A stretch of 33,786 bases of DNA from Candidatus Moraniibacteriota bacterium (GCA_018401135.1 JAGYLL010000006.1:1-33786); one strand, 5' to 3'. Shown: positions 7,303 through 16,557, counted from the stretch's first letter. A program made the numbers and translations. Notes: generated from the sequence alone by a model not told the origin.

Positions 7303-10300
7303 TTAGCACTTCCATGTAAAAGGATTCCACCATCTTTTGGAACATGTTGAAGATGCGGAAGAATCTTTTTGGAGTTGTTGTTTTTGTGTCGTTGATGTGG
7401 GAGGAGTTGGGTTTTGGTTAAGATTCTCGTTTTGATTTTGGTTTTGATTTTGATTTACATTTTCATCATTTCTACTTTGTTCTTCTTTTTCTTCTTCTTC
7501 CTTCTCGCTTTGACTTGGTGGTGTTTGTGGTGTTTGTTGTAGTTGTTGTGCTTTTTGTATTTCTTGATTCTCTTGTTCTTGTCCTCCTTCTTCCTCTTTC
7601 TTACTAAAGTCTATAGTCACTTGACTCTCTTGTTTGTTTCCTGCTTTGTCATAGGCTCGTATGTGGAGGGTGTAGATTCCAAGAGGGAGGGAATCAGGAA
7701 GGAAGTAGAAAGGATCGTTTTGTTTTCTCCACTTTCGTACAACCTTTCCTTGTTGGTTGTAGAGTTGGACTTGGTAGTGAGTGATTTCGGTAGTTTCGTC
7801 ACTGGCAAGAAAAGAGATGCTTTCTTGTGGGTCTCTGGTGGTAGTTTGTGGGAGGGGTTCTACAAAGCGTGGTTTGTCAGAGTCTATAGAGAGGGAGAAG
7901 AAAGAAGAGATATCAGAAGAGATGCCTTGTTCATTGGTAAAGGAGAGTGCATAGGATTGTTCTTTGTTGTTTTTTTGTTTGATATCTATATCCCATTTTC
8001 CTTGTTCGTCTATAGGGTGGGTAGAGAGTTTTTTGGTTCCTCCTTTTTTTGTTTTGGTATAGAGGGTGACGGTTCCTTTTTTTGAAGATTCATTCTTTCC
8101 TGTAAGGGTGGGGTCTTTTTTGTTGAGGTAGTTAGTATCGGAGAAAGAGAGGGAGTCTTTGGTATCAGTCGTCCAGGTATCTTTTTGGAGGGGTGGGGTT
8201 TGGGATTGGGATTCGTTTTGTGTTTGGTTTTGATTTTCATTTTGTGGTGGAGTTTGTGAGGGGAATTGTATGGTAAAAGATCCTGCTAGGCGTATTCCCG
8301 TATTATTTGATTCTGTAGGAGCAGAGTCGAAATGTGTTTCAATATCTGTTTGGAGATAGGATTGGGATGCTTCTATAGAGTAGGTTACTGTTTCGGTAGA
8401 AGTGAGGCTTTCTGGAAGAATATAAGAGCCTGTCCAAATGGTATCGCTATTTTCGTCGGTGGATGAGTAAGAAAGGAGAATTTTGTCTCCATTTTCCATA
8501 ATGACCTGCATAGCGTTTTCTCCATCAAAAACAGGATTTGTTTCTTGCATACTTGTCTTTACTCGAAAGTCGATTGTGTCACCAGCTTGTTTTGCTCCGG
8601 TAATGTCAGAGAGATCTGTAAGTGTCCAAGGGGCGAGAGCAAAGACTTTAGCAAAAGATTCGTCGATGAAACGAGTAGTGGAGCACATCGTCGTACAGTC
8701 AGGATCATCATAAATAACCACACCCTTATTAAATCCGACATATACCCAGCCACGCTCATCTGGGATGGCTTTGGAGAATTCGTATTGTTCCTTCTTCCCT
8801 TCCGGACCTTCCGGACGAGATATGTACGCATAGGGAATCTCCCATTTCAAAGCACCGTTTGCATCAATATAGCGAAATTGTTCTTCCACAACATCGAACT
8901 TAACAAGCTCACCCGAAACAAATTCAAATGTAGAGGAGTTTTGTAAATAATATCCGTTTTTTCCATCAGAAAATCCAAGTCTATCGGAATATGAAGATTC
9001 TTTTATTTGAAGTACTTCTCCAGTAGCACTGTCAATAACCTCCATTACTGCCGTAGCGTATGTTTTGCCATCAGCAATATCTCTTTTTGCTAAAAGATTT
9101 CCATCTTCACGAAGAATAATCTTTGCATATCCAAGTTCAGTATGTATACCTGCATCCCGTTCCCATTTAATCGTACCGTCAGGACGAATGGCGAGAATCT
9201 TTATGGGTGAAGGAAGAATTGTAAATGAAAAAGTTGTCCAATCAAAAGACATGTCAATAGGAAAAATCATATATATCGTCCCATCATTTCCTATGGTAAT
9301 CTTAGAGTCTATCCTCCCGCTATATATCTGCTCAATTGTTTTCTCTTCCAAGTTGATTGCCCAGAGTCCGCCCTTATCAACAAAAGACCCTGATTTGGTA
9401 ACTGAGACAACTACATACCCTCTCCCATCAGGCCCTATGCGCATAGGAGAAACACTCTTGCTTTCTCCAGACGCAAGTCCTTCGGGAACGACATTAAGCA
9501 CCGTTGTACTTTCAATGGTTCCATTGGGAGATTGCTCTACAAGAGTTGTGTTTACACTACTAGCATTATCTCTGGTGTAGTAAAGCTTTCCATTATTTCC
9601 CAGTGCCACGTTCTGCCCTCCATGAGCTCCGTGTGTTCCAGAAAAGTATACCCATTTCACTTCTCCCGTATTGGTATCGATAGCTTGAGAGTAATCGACA
9701 TTCATATTATCACTGTAGTAGACACCCTCTGAATCGATGAAGCCTCCTCCCAAATAGACTGCGGGTATTTGCCAGTTTTCCTTTCCGGTGTCTCGATTGA
9801 GCGAAAAGAGTCGCCCTTCACTGTTAAACATATGTCCTACGATAGCATCTTTTCGAGAAAAGAGATTTGCTGTATAAGGATCTCCAGAAATTCTTTCACT
9901 CATCCATCGGAAGGCAGGGTAGGTTTCGGAATTGAAATACGGGGTGCTATTGGTCGTTTGTTGATTTCCTCCCGTTACTGGCCATGGGTCATCTTCGGAA
10001 ATCGAAACTGTTTCTTGGAAGGTGCCTTGTCTCGGTGACCAATCAAAAGAAAGATTATCTATCGTGGGAGTGATGTTTGTATCCTCCGTGGTCATAAGGA
10101 TATTGATTCGAATAGATCGAGGATCAGCACAGGTAGTGTCCCATATATTACTGCAATACTCCAAGTACGGCATTACACTGAGATCAATCTCGGATGTTTC
10201 GGAAATATCAATGCCTCCTGAGTTTCCTGCAAGTATATAGTCTGGCCAGAGTTTACTATTTCTATCCATAACCTGCACTTTGAGCGTCGTGCCTTGTGGT

Positions 10301-10626
10301 ATAGTGGCATCTACCGAAAGCGTCCCCCATTGTGCAACGAGGAGCGGTCTGAGTGCAGTAGTTCTTGCATTTCCACTCGTCCTATAGGGAGGAGTAAAAG
10401 AAGTTTGACTTGCTGTATTGGTAAGTTGAAGCACTCCTTGAGCAGTATTAACATTTACATAGCTTCTTGTGGGAACGCCTGTGTTGTCAGAAAAGTCGTC
10501 TGCATAGAGTCCATTTTGATGATCTGTAGTAACAGTAGCATAGGCTGTATGTGTGAAAAAGGGGAATATCAAGGGAGTTATAAGTGCTATGAGTGCTGTT
10601 ATGGGGAAAAAATATTTTTTTCGCAT
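7303..10626 (-). CDS. Exported PQQ-type beta-propeller protein with Ig-like domains and Q/N-rich tail
   Basis: 1107 aa. An N-terminal signal peptide (basic MRKK, hydrophobic ITALIALITPLIFPFF, then HTAYA) targets it to Sec. Residues about 35-200 look like a beta-sandwich. Residues about 230-680 carry repeated propeller blades such as GRLFSLNRDTGKENWQIP, AIDTNTGEVKWVY and AIRPDGTIKWERDAG (PQQ/WD-like). Two Ig-like domains follow (TLTGKNESSKKGTVTLY; ITHYQVQLYNQQGKVV), joined by N/Q/P/T-rich linkers. The tail is very low complexity (NQNQNQNQNENLNQN) and ends SKRWWNPFTWKC. There is no C-terminal membrane anchor or LPXTG. A surface structural or adhesion role is inferred; no enzymatic residues are visible. 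Third-codon C is higher in the last third. No Shine-Dalgarno. Confidence 0.8.
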   Translation of the reverse strand: MRKKYFFPITALIALITPLIFPFFTHTAYATVTTDHQNGLYADDFSDNTGVPTRSYVNVNTAQGVLQLTNTASQTSFTPPYRTSGNARTTALRPLLVAQWGTLSVDATIPQGTTLKVQVMDRNSKLWPDYILAGNSGGIDISETSEIDLSVMPYLEYCSNIWDTTCADPRSIRINILMTTEDTNITPTIDNLSFDWSPRQGTFQETVSISEDDPWPVTGGNQQTTNSTPYFNSETYPAFRWMSERISGDPYTANLFSRKDAIVGHMFNSEGRLFSLNRDTGKENWQIPAVYLGGGFIDSEGVYYSDNMNVDYSQAIDTNTGEVKWVYFSGTHGAHGGQNVALGNNGKLYYTRDNASSVNTTLVEQSPNGTIESTTVLNVVPEGLASGESKSVSPMRIGPDGRGYVVVSVTKSGSFVDKGGLWAINLEEKTIEQIYSGRIDSKITIGNDGTIYMIFPIDMSFDWTTFSFTILPSPIKILAIRPDGTIKWERDAGIHTELGYAKIILREDGNLLAKRDIADGKTYATAVMEVIDSATGEVLQIKESSYSDRLGFSDGKNGYYLQNSSTFEFVSGELVKFDVVEEQFRYIDANGALKWEIPYAYISRPEGPEGKKEQYEFSKAIPDERGWVYVGFNKGVVIYDDPDCTTMCSTTRFIDESFAKVFALAPWTLTDLSDITGAKQAGDTIDFRVKTSMQETNPVFDGENAMQVIMENGDKILLSYSSTDENSDTIWTGSYILPESLTSTETVTYSIEASQSYLQTDIETHFDSAPTESNNTGIRLAGSFTIQFPSQTPPQNENQNQTQNESQSQTPPLQKDTWTTDTKDSLSFSDTNYLNKKDPTLTGKNESSKKGTVTLYTKTKKGGTKKLSTHPIDEQGKWDIDIKQKNNKEQSYALSFTNEQGISSDISSFFSLSIDSDKPRFVEPLPQTTTRDPQESISFLASDETTEITHYQVQLYNQQGKVVRKWRKQNDPFYFLPDSLPLGIYTLHIRAYDKAGNKQESQVTIDFSKKEEEGGQEQENQEIQKAQQLQQTPQTPPSQSEKEEEEKEEQSRNDENVNQNQNQNQNENLNQNPTPPTSTTQKQQLQKDSSASSTCSKRWWNPFTWKC

Positions 10627-10660
10627 AGATTTTGTTTTTTTATAATTTACGATATATACA

Positions 10661-10669
10661 AGTATACCA
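10661..10669 (-). promoter_or_regulatory. Extended -10 promoter of the propeller gene
   Basis: Minus-strand TGGTATACT, identical to the pyk extended -10. The -35 region (TTACCT at 17 nt) is weak. Predicted leader about 28 nt. Confidence 0.5.
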
Positions 10670-10762
10670 TAGGTTTGAGGAAAAGGTAAAAAATTGTGAG
10701 AAAAATGTTTTTTTCTTTTTTTCTTTATTCTTCTTTATCTTTCTTTTTTTTGTAAAACAGGG

Positions 10763-10768
10763 TATTCT
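10763..10768 (+). promoter_or_regulatory. -10 box of tsaE, predicting a leaderless mRNA
   Basis: TATTCT ends six nt before the ATG at 10775, and only T residues lie between. The -35 (TTTCTT) is poor, so this is a weak call on its own. It fits the same geometry as ruvB, htpX and polA. Confidence 0.35.
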
Positions 10769-10774
10769 TTTTTT

Positions 10775-11275
10775 ATGAAAAATTTTACAACTCTTTCTCG
10801 CAAAGAAACTCAAGAACTAGCAATGCTTTTTGCCGAGACGCTCCACTCAAAAACATTTCTCTGTCTTGATGGTAATCTGGGCGGGGGGAAAACAACCTTT
10901 GCACAAGGAATTCTTACTTTTTTCGAAGCAGAACCTCCCTATACGAGCCCAACGTTTTCTCTCATAAAAGAATATCCTCTCCCAAGAGAAAAAAATGGGA
11001 TTTCTTACATCTATCATATTGATGCTTATAGGATAGCTTCCCCTGATATTCTTTCTCTTGGATGGGAAGAAATCATTGAAAAACCTCAAAGTCTTATCCT
11101 TTTGGAATGGCCTGAGAATGTCTCGGAATATATACCCAAGACGGCTCTTTTTCTTACGTTTTCTCATCCTCAAAATCCTCACGATAAAGATACTCGTATT
11201 ATTACCCTTCCAAACAATCTCCCCCCAGACACCGTTTCCACCACAAACGCTTTGTCACAACATCATCTCGAGTAA
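10775..11275 (+). CDS. tsaE: tRNA threonylcarbamoyladenosine biosynthesis ATPase TsaE
   Basis: 166 aa, typical for TsaE (about 150). It is the P-loop ATPase that drives the TsaD/TsaB/TsaE complex, which adds threonylcarbamoyl to A37 of ANN-decoding tRNAs. Visible motifs are GNLGGGKTTFAQGI (Walker A, residues 34-47), YTSPTFSLIKEY (switch segment), HIDAYRI (the conserved His-x-Asp-x-Tyr-Arg) and LLEWPENV (Walker B-like, Glu and Trp). TsaB and TsaD are not in the window. The C-terminal 25 residues are extra, and the last 74 nt overlap the 3' end of the convergent lamin-tail gene. Confidence 0.93.
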   Translation: MKNFTTLSRKETQELAMLFAETLHSKTFLCLDGNLGGGKTTFAQGILTFFEAEPPYTSPTFSLIKEYPLPREKNGISYIYHIDAYRIASPDILSLGWEEIIEKPQSLILLEWPENVSEYIPKTALFLTFSHPQNPHDKDTRIITLPNNLPPDTVSTTNALSQHHLE

Positions 11276-14200
11276 ATACAAATATATTTTCTTTTTTTGA
11301 AAGGTATTGTTTTTGGTGAAACCTTATTCCACGTTCATAGAGAAGAAAATATATTCCTTCAAATACATATTTTTGTTTTTCGAGAGAAGCTCCCAAAACA
11401 GCCTCTTCTCGTGTCTCTTTTTCTTGTGCTTCTTGAGTTTCTTGAGTTTTTTGTTCCTGAAAAATAGTTGGGGAAATCCATATCCACAAACCCGAAGAAA
11501 GTCGGTATTCTTCATCATCAAGAATTTTTTCTTTTGCATATAAGAGAGAATCAGAAACTTTTTTATTAGGTTGTCTCAGTTCAATGGCTCCTGATGAATT
11601 TCTCAGAGAAAAAGCGCTATGTATTCTATAGAACTTGATAGATTTTTGTGGTTCTATTTCTAAAGACGTACGGATAGGATGATTGGTAAGTTTTTCAAAA
11701 CTTTCTCCTGTAGCAATTGACCAGCCCAAAAGATCAATCGTTTTTTCATCCTCATTATAAATTTCAATCCACTCGCCCTCTGTATCTTTCCCCGCTGGAT
11801 TTGGGAGCAGTGCAATAATTTTTGCCTTAAATTTTGGATACGGCACAATAACAATATCACGAGAAATAAATACATCTTCTATTCCATCACTTACTCGCAA
11901 TGTTACGGTGTACGTTCCTTTTTTTTCATAGGTATGTGAAGTGGTTTCTCTATAACTTTTCTTAGTATTTCCAAACTCCCAACGGTAAGTAAGATCATCA
12001 CCATCTTTATCTTCAACTCGAACAGAAAAGGGTGTGCTTACTCCTTCATAACCTTTTTTTGGAATAGTTTTTTCTTTAATTTTTGGAAGCGTATTAAGCT
12101 TATTTTTCTCTCCTGGTGTAAGGTGTTTACTATTTCGCAATTGATCCCTATCTCTATTTTTACTTATATTTTCTTTTGAACTTTCCCAAGAAACGACATC
12201 GATTGGATATCCACTTGCATCAAAAAGAGAAAGAGATTCTTTTGTGTTATTGAGAGCAAAGAGAAACTCCTCTCTAGAGAGAACCTTGTATTCCCCCGCA
12301 GAAAGGAGAGTATTTTGAGGAAAAATATATTCTTGCAAAGACTCGTCAACTATTTTCCAAAAACTCATATCCACAGAGCTTTCTCCGAAATTATAAAGTT
12401 CTATGTATTCATTTTTTTCTTCATCTTCTTTTGGATTGGGGAGTATCTCATTGATTTGAATCGTTGCTCCCGATTGAGATTGAGGAAATATGTTTTTTTC
12501 TTTTGGACTTCTATAGGGTGTTTTCTTCCACAGAGAGACTTCTTCAGAAAAAATAAAAGAAAAATCTTTTGTAGGTTTTTCATAAGACATACTTTCTACC
12601 ACAAAACCAGCGGGATCAAAAAGATATACGGTTTCTTTTCCTTGATCATTAAGAATAAAAGGAGTTTCTTTACCATATACTACTCTATACTCTCCAGGCA
12701 TAAGAACAGATTGATTGGGAAAGATATATCGATTTTTGGTCTCATCTCCCAATGACCAAAAACGTATATCTACAGGACTGTCTCCAAAATTATAAATTTC
12801 AATAAATTCATCTTTAGCTCCTGTTGACGGTCTTGGGAATATTTCATTGAGACGAATCGTGGAATTCTCTATTTTTGTGGCGAAAATATTCTTCTCTCCT
12901 TTTGTCACAAAGGGAGTTTCTTTCCAACTATTCTCATCGCGTGCCCAACTTTTTCCTTTTTGAGAATCCTTGTATTCAAATTCATCTACTATCCCCCCAC
13001 ATCTATCTAAAAGAGAGATTTTTTCATTACTATTGTTAAGAGAAATACCAAAATGTTCAGCTCTATATATACCAGGAGCAAGTATGCCTGAAAGTGCTTT
13101 TTTTGTTGTTTTATCTCCAATAAACCAACCTGAAAGATCAACGCTCTCCTCTCCATAATTATATAATTCAATAAACTCTTCTTGAAGGGACGTGTCTGGA
13201 TCGGGTAAAAGCTCTTCAAGACGAACGGTTTTTATTCCTTCAAAACCAAGAAAATTATTTTCTTCTCCTGGTGTTTCATTACAAACCCATTTCCATACGT
13301 CACCATCAAAAGAATAGGATTTTCCGTATTCGGCTTCTGGATACGAAACGCTATCCACAATTTGCAAATCAGGTGCGATAAGTTCTAGTGTATTTCCTTT
13401 ATCAATAAGAGAAAACTTTGCCTCATCGAGAAAAAACTTTTTTCCTTCTATTTCCCCTGAAAGACTTATACCTTTTCCTGATCTATCTTGAATCTTCCAA
13501 CCTTCAAGAGAAATAGACTCTTCTCCAAAATTAAAGATTTCTATAAATTCATCTTTAGTTCCTGTTGACGGTCTTGGGAGAAGCTCGTTAAATCGAAGTG
13601 TTTTTTTATATTCTTTTTCCTTTTCTTTTTCATTGTTTTTTCCTGGCGTTGATTGATATTGCCCCATCCACAGATCTTCTTTCTCAAAAAATGCAATACT
13701 ATAAAATTTTTCAAAAATAGTATCCAAAAAAACACTGTCTATGATTTCTTTATTTTTATTACAGAGTACTACTGTATTCCCAAGTGCCACAGTAAATCCT
13801 TTTTTAAAATCAGCTCCTAGAGAATCAGCGTAGCTATTTTCTGTGTTTGCTAGTACATAGAGTTTTTCACTTTCTATATGTACATCGGAAAATGTATGAA
13901 GAGATGAGGAGGTTTTTGATGAACAACTCACATCTTTATTTTCTCCTGTTATTTTACGAAGCGACCACCCGTCTACATCAATAGCTTCATTGCTAGGGTT
14001 ATATATTTCTATAAAATCCTCTTTTGTTTTTCCTGGCCCTCCCGTAAATCGAATTTCGTTTATGTATATTTTCTTTCCTTCTCTTTCTTCTCCACCTGTT
14101 TCACTTTCAATTTCATCTTTTTTTATGTTTTCTTCTTCACCAACTTCTTCATTTTTTTCAATACTGATATCTCCTTCAATTTGTTGTAAAATATCCTCTT

Positions 14201-14285
14201 CTTGTCCATACACAAATGGCCACATAAACAAGAAAATTCCCACAAAAAATACTATTTTTATAGATATCTGTAAAAAATATTTCAT
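11202..14285 (-). CDS. Exported lamin-tail-domain (LTD) repeat protein with a PKD domain
   Basis: 1027 aa. It has a signal peptide (KIVFFVGIFLFMWPFVYG) and then an acidic Glu-rich linker. I count six lamin-tail domains by their core 'EFIEIYNxxxxxVDLxGW': EDFIEIYNPSNEAIDVDGW, DEFIEIFNFGEESISLEGW, EEFIELYNYGEESVDLSGW, DEFIEIYNFGDSPVDIRFW, NEYIELYNFGESSVDMSFW and GEWIEIYNEDEKTIDLLGW. A PKD domain (YRWEFGNTKKSY...YTVTLRVSDG) lies between the fifth and sixth. Bacterial LTDs are immunoglobulin-like folds on secreted proteins, often next to nucleases, but no nuclease domain is present. It ends RLWWKRCLGGDCLEG with no anchor. Last gene of the ruvB-orf73-PH operon, 12 nt after the PH gene with GATGAGG upstream. 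A cell-surface role is inferred. Confidence 0.85.
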   Translation of the reverse strand: MKYFLQISIKIVFFVGIFLFMWPFVYGQEEDILQQIEGDISIEKNEEVGEEENIKKDEIESETGGEEREGKKIYINEIRFTGGPGKTKEDFIEIYNPSNEAIDVDGWSLRKITGENKDVSCSSKTSSSLHTFSDVHIESEKLYVLANTENSYADSLGADFKKGFTVALGNTVVLCNKNKEIIDSVFLDTIFEKFYSIAFFEKEDLWMGQYQSTPGKNNEKEKEKEYKKTLRFNELLPRPSTGTKDEFIEIFNFGEESISLEGWKIQDRSGKGISLSGEIEGKKFFLDEAKFSLIDKGNTLELIAPDLQIVDSVSYPEAEYGKSYSFDGDVWKWVCNETPGEENNFLGFEGIKTVRLEELLPDPDTSLQEEFIELYNYGEESVDLSGWFIGDKTTKKALSGILAPGIYRAEHFGISLNNSNEKISLLDRCGGIVDEFEYKDSQKGKSWARDENSWKETPFVTKGEKNIFATKIENSTIRLNEIFPRPSTGAKDEFIEIYNFGDSPVDIRFWSLGDETKNRYIFPNQSVLMPGEYRVVYGKETPFILNDQGKETVYLFDPAGFVVESMSYEKPTKDFSFIFSEEVSLWKKTPYRSPKEKNIFPQSQSGATIQINEILPNPKEDEEKNEYIELYNFGESSVDMSFWKIVDESLQEYIFPQNTLLSAGEYKVLSREEFLFALNNTKESLSLFDASGYPIDVVSWESSKENISKNRDRDQLRNSKHLTPGEKNKLNTLPKIKEKTIPKKGYEGVSTPFSVRVEDKDGDDLTYRWEFGNTKKSYRETTSHTYEKKGTYTVTLRVSDGIEDVFISRDIVIVPYPKFKAKIIALLPNPAGKDTEGEWIEIYNEDEKTIDLLGWSIATGESFEKLTNHPIRTSLEIEPQKSIKFYRIHSAFSLRNSSGAIELRQPNKKVSDSLLYAKEKILDDEEYRLSSGLWIWISPTIFQEQKTQETQEAQEKETREEAVLGASLEKQKYVFEGIYFLLYERGIRFHQKQYLSKKENIFVFTRDDVVTKRLWWKRCLGGDCLEG
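12781..12838 (-). repeat. LTD-coding direct repeat, copy A
   Basis: A 58-nt stretch 54/58 identical to 13522-13579, 741 nt apart (247 codons, two LTD units). It encodes the RPSTGAKDEFIEIYNFG segment and indicates internal duplication of a two-domain block. Confidence 0.85.
13522..13579 (-). repeat. LTD-coding direct repeat, copy B
   Basis: Partner of 12781-12838, four mismatches in 58 nt. It encodes RPSTGTKDEFIEIFNFG. Confidence 0.85.
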
Positions 14286-14297
14286 ATCGCCTCATCC

Positions 14298-14873
14298 CTA
14301 CATCTGAAATTCTTCCTTGTTGTGAATAATTTTTTGTACTTCTGTAAGATCTCTTTTGCGCATACTTTTTTGTAATTGTGCTAATTGATCTTTTATTTTG
14401 TAAGGATCTGGGACATTATGAAAAAGAAATCGTGGCTCTGTTCCTGCAGTTTGAACATATACTTCTCCATAGTGAAGAATAGTCGGAATAAAACCATGTA
14501 CTTCTGTAGTGATATCTTGTATTTTATTGTAATGCAGTTCGCTTACTTCTCGCATAAAAAGTCCTTTTTGCTCAACATTCACCACTCGTTTATTTGTAAT
14601 AATCCAGACATCGAGATAGTAATCAATCCAAATGATACTTGCTACTAACCAAAAAATAAGTAGAAGAAAGCTTCCAAAAAAGAAAAAAATCTTTTCATCT
14701 ATATTCTGTGCAAATAGCTGTCCCGCAACACCAAGAAATACAATGACGAGAAGTGTAGCAAATATAAGTGGAATAAACTGCCATAAAATATCAAACCAAT
14801 GTCGTCTAATAACTCCTTGTATTTCTTCACCTTTTTCTTGTTCTTTGAAATGATACTTTTCAAAATTTTCCAT
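14298..14873 (-). CDS. Bacterial PH-domain membrane protein (YdbS/DUF304-like)
   Basis: 191 aa. Two membrane segments come first (FIPLIFATLLVIVFLGVAGQLF and IFFFFGSFLLLIFWLVASIIWIDYYL). Then comes a bacterial pleckstrin-homology-like domain: YYLDVWIITNKRVVNVEQKGLFMREVSEL, then KIQDITTEVHG, a glycine loop and a strand YGEVYVQTAG, with a C-terminal helix. The 'ITNKRVV...G.......L.....I.DI' pattern is typical of bPH_2 proteins, which are membrane proteins of unclear function. Third gene of the ruvB operon, 24 nt after orf73. Confidence 0.85.
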   Translation of the reverse strand: MENFEKYHFKEQEKGEEIQGVIRRHWFDILWQFIPLIFATLLVIVFLGVAGQLFAQNIDEKIFFFFGSFLLLIFWLVASIIWIDYYLDVWIITNKRVVNVEQKGLFMREVSELHYNKIQDITTEVHGFIPTILHYGEVYVQTAGTEPRFLFHNVPDPYKIKDQLAQLQKSMRKRDLTEVQKIIHNKEEFQM

Positions 14874-14897
14874 AAAGTTTTGTACAGGAGTAAAAAA

Positions 14898-15119
14898 TTA
14901 TATTTCCAAAAATTGTGCCATATCTTGCAAAGGAAGAAGGAGGAAAAAAATAATATTAAAACCTAAGAGTATCCCACCAATAAGAAGAAATATAAATATT
15001 TGTTTTTGAGCAAAAGAATTATCTATAGAATATTTCCTTAAGTGGTATACGATGAAAATGGCCAAAATAAAAACTATACAAATAAAAAAGAAGTAAAGAA
15101 GAGAAATAAGATAAGCCAT
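14898..15119 (-). CDS. Small two-helix membrane protein, unknown
   Basis: 73 aa, unrecognised. Two hydrophobic stretches (LLYFFFICIVFILAIFIVYHL and IFIFLLIGGILLGFNIIFFLLL) flank a short polar loop with SIDNSFAQKQ. It lies 19 nt after ruvB and 24 nt before the PH-domain gene on the same strand, so it is presumably co-transcribed. Position argues it is real. Confidence 0.6.
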   Translation of the reverse strand: MAYLISLLYFFFICIVFILAIFIVYHLRKYSIDNSFAQKQIFIFLLIGGILLGFNIIFFLLLPLQDMAQFLEI

Positions 15120-15138
15120 ATAATAAAATATTATGTGT

Positions 15139-16122
15139 TTATGTTTTCTGCTTAAGATGACGAAGTCCCGCTTCTGTTACCACACGTCCTCGCGGAGTAC
15201 GTTCGAGAAATCCTAATTTCATCAAATATGGTTCGTAAACATCTTCAATAGTTTGAACCTCTTCTGAAGTTGCTGCTGCAAGAGTCTGTACTCCAACAGG
15301 ACCCCCTCCAAATTTATGTACAATAGCTTCTAGTATTCGTATATCAGAAGGATCAAGTCCCTTCTCATCTATTTCTAACATTTCTAGTGCTCGATTGGCA
15401 ATATCTTGCGTTATTATAAAAGCGTCTTCTATTTGAGCCACATCTCTTACTCTTTTGAGAAGTCTATTTGCTATACGAGGCGTACACCGAGAACACTGAG
15501 CTATGGTTAATCGTCCATCACTTTCAATCTCCATACCAAGTATTTTTCCTGCTCGATCAAGTATTTGCTCCACTTCATCTATTTCATAAAATTCCAAGCG
15601 ATGTACGATACCAAAACGATCTCGAAGAGGTCCAGAAATAGATCCTAGTCGTGTCGTTGCTCCTATGATCGTAAATTTTGGAAGGTCAAGTTGTAATGTT
15701 CTGGCTGAAGGACCTTTTCCAATAACAATATCTAATTTGTGATCTTCCATAGCAGGATAGAGAATTTCTTCTACAACCTTATTAAGTCTATGTATTTCAT
15801 CCACAAAAAGAATGTCTCCGTCATCAAGATTCGTAAGAATAGATCCCAAATCTCCTACACGCTCAATAGCAGGTCCGGATGTTACTTTAATATTAGCCCC
15901 CATTTCTCTTGCAATAATATGAGCAAGTGTCGTTTTGCCTAGTCCTGGAGGTCCGTAGAGAAGAGTGTGTTCTATGGCTTCTTTGCGTTTTTTGGCCGCA
16001 CCAATAACAATATTAAGATTTCTCTTTATTTTTTCTTGTCCCACATATTCCGCAAATGTACGCGGTCGTAGGGTTATTTCGACTTTTTCTTCTTCTGGTT
16101 GTTGAGAGGAATCCGTAATCAT
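15139..16122 (-). CDS. ruvB: Holliday junction branch-migration helicase RuvB
   Basis: 327 aa, typical length. It is the hexameric AAA+ motor that drives branch migration with RuvA. Visible are [16 protein letters not shown] (N-terminal), [11 protein letters not shown] (Walker A), [12 protein letters not shown] (Walker B), [20 protein letters not shown] (sensor 1 and arginine finger), and the C-terminal winged helix ending [19 protein letters not shown]. Unlike many bacteria, ruvA is not adjacent but 7 kb away in a cell-wall operon. Promoter TTGGCA-18-TATACT ends 6 nt from the ATG, so the mRNA is probably leaderless. It heads an operon with orf73, the PH-domain protein and the LTD protein. 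Confidence 0.97.
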   Translation of the reverse strand: MITDSSQQPEEEKVEITLRPRTFAEYVGQEKIKRNLNIVIGAAKKRKEAIEHTLLYGPPGLGKTTLAHIIAREMGANIKVTSGPAIERVGDLGSILTNLDDGDILFVDEIHRLNKVVEEILYPAMEDHKLDIVIGKGPSARTLQLDLPKFTIIGATTRLGSISGPLRDRFGIVHRLEFYEIDEVEQILDRAGKILGMEIESDGRLTIAQCSRCTPRIANRLLKRVRDVAQIEDAFIITQDIANRALEMLEIDEKGLDPSDIRILEAIVHKFGGGPVGVQTLAAATSEEVQTIEDVYEPYLMKLGFLERTPRGRVVTEAGLRHLKQKT

Positions 16123-16128
16123 AATTTT

Positions 16129-16158
16129 AGTATACCGATTTTATTACAAAATTGCCAA
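16129..16158 (-). promoter_or_regulatory. Promoter of ruvB, predicting a leaderless mRNA
   Basis: Minus-strand TTGGCA, 18 nt, TATACT, then AAAATT and the ATG. The expected start nucleotide is the A of ATG. There is no Shine-Dalgarno. Confidence 0.6.
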
Positions 16159-16180
16159 TTATTTCTGAGTCTTCACATCA

Positions 16181-16210
16181 TTGACAAAACTTTTTATTTT
16201 CTTATATGAT
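16181..16210 (+). promoter_or_regulatory. Promoter of the 103-aa membrane protein gene
   Basis: TTGACA, 18 nt, TATGAT, pointing at the ATG 16246. The Shine-Dalgarno TTAGGAG lies downstream. Confidence 0.75.
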
Positions 16211-16245
16211 GACTTTGTGTAGAAAATAGAGTTAGGAGAATTGCG

Positions 16246-16557
16246 ATGAGTTCATTTAAAAGAAGAATATTAACTCCTCAAGAAGAATTACTTGAGGGTA
16301 TCCTTTGGCTTTCTATGATAACGTTTTCAATGCTCGGTTTTCTCTTTGCTCTTTGGGATTGGGTAGGAACGCTACCCTCTCCATCGCCACAAGAACTCTT
16401 TTTTGTAATAAAAATGATAATAGGATCGATAGTAATCGGCGGAGCTATTGGAGCTCTTATTCCTCTTTGGAGAAAAACGGGCTCTGGAAAGTTGTATGGA
16501 ATAATAGTCATTGTATATCTTTTTTGGGGTTTGTGCCTTACCCAAACTCTCTCATAA
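16246..16557 (+). CDS. Small three-helix membrane protein, unknown
   Basis: 103 aa, unrecognised. Three predicted membrane segments: ILWLSMITFSMLGFLFALWDW, VIKMIIGSIVIGGAIGALIPLW and LYGIIVIVYLFWGLCLT, separated by a Ser/Pro loop and a basic loop (RKTGSGK). A proper transcription unit surrounds it: promoter 16181-16210, Shine-Dalgarno TTAGGAG eight nt before the ATG, and a GC-rich terminator 33 nt after the stop. This supports it as a monocistronic expressed gene. Confidence 0.75.
   Translation: MSSFKRRILTPQEELLEGILWLSMITFSMLGFLFALWDWVGTLPSPSPQELFFVIKMIIGSIVIGGAIGALIPLWRKTGSGKLYGIIVIVYLFWGLCLTQTLS

Noticed and set aside
7543-8085. 180-aa plus-strand ORF inside the propeller gene
   Set aside because: Antisense to the low-complexity C-terminal part of a signal-peptide protein. 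The translation is Phe/Leu/Val-rich without domain structure; it is an artefact of biased codons on the other strand.
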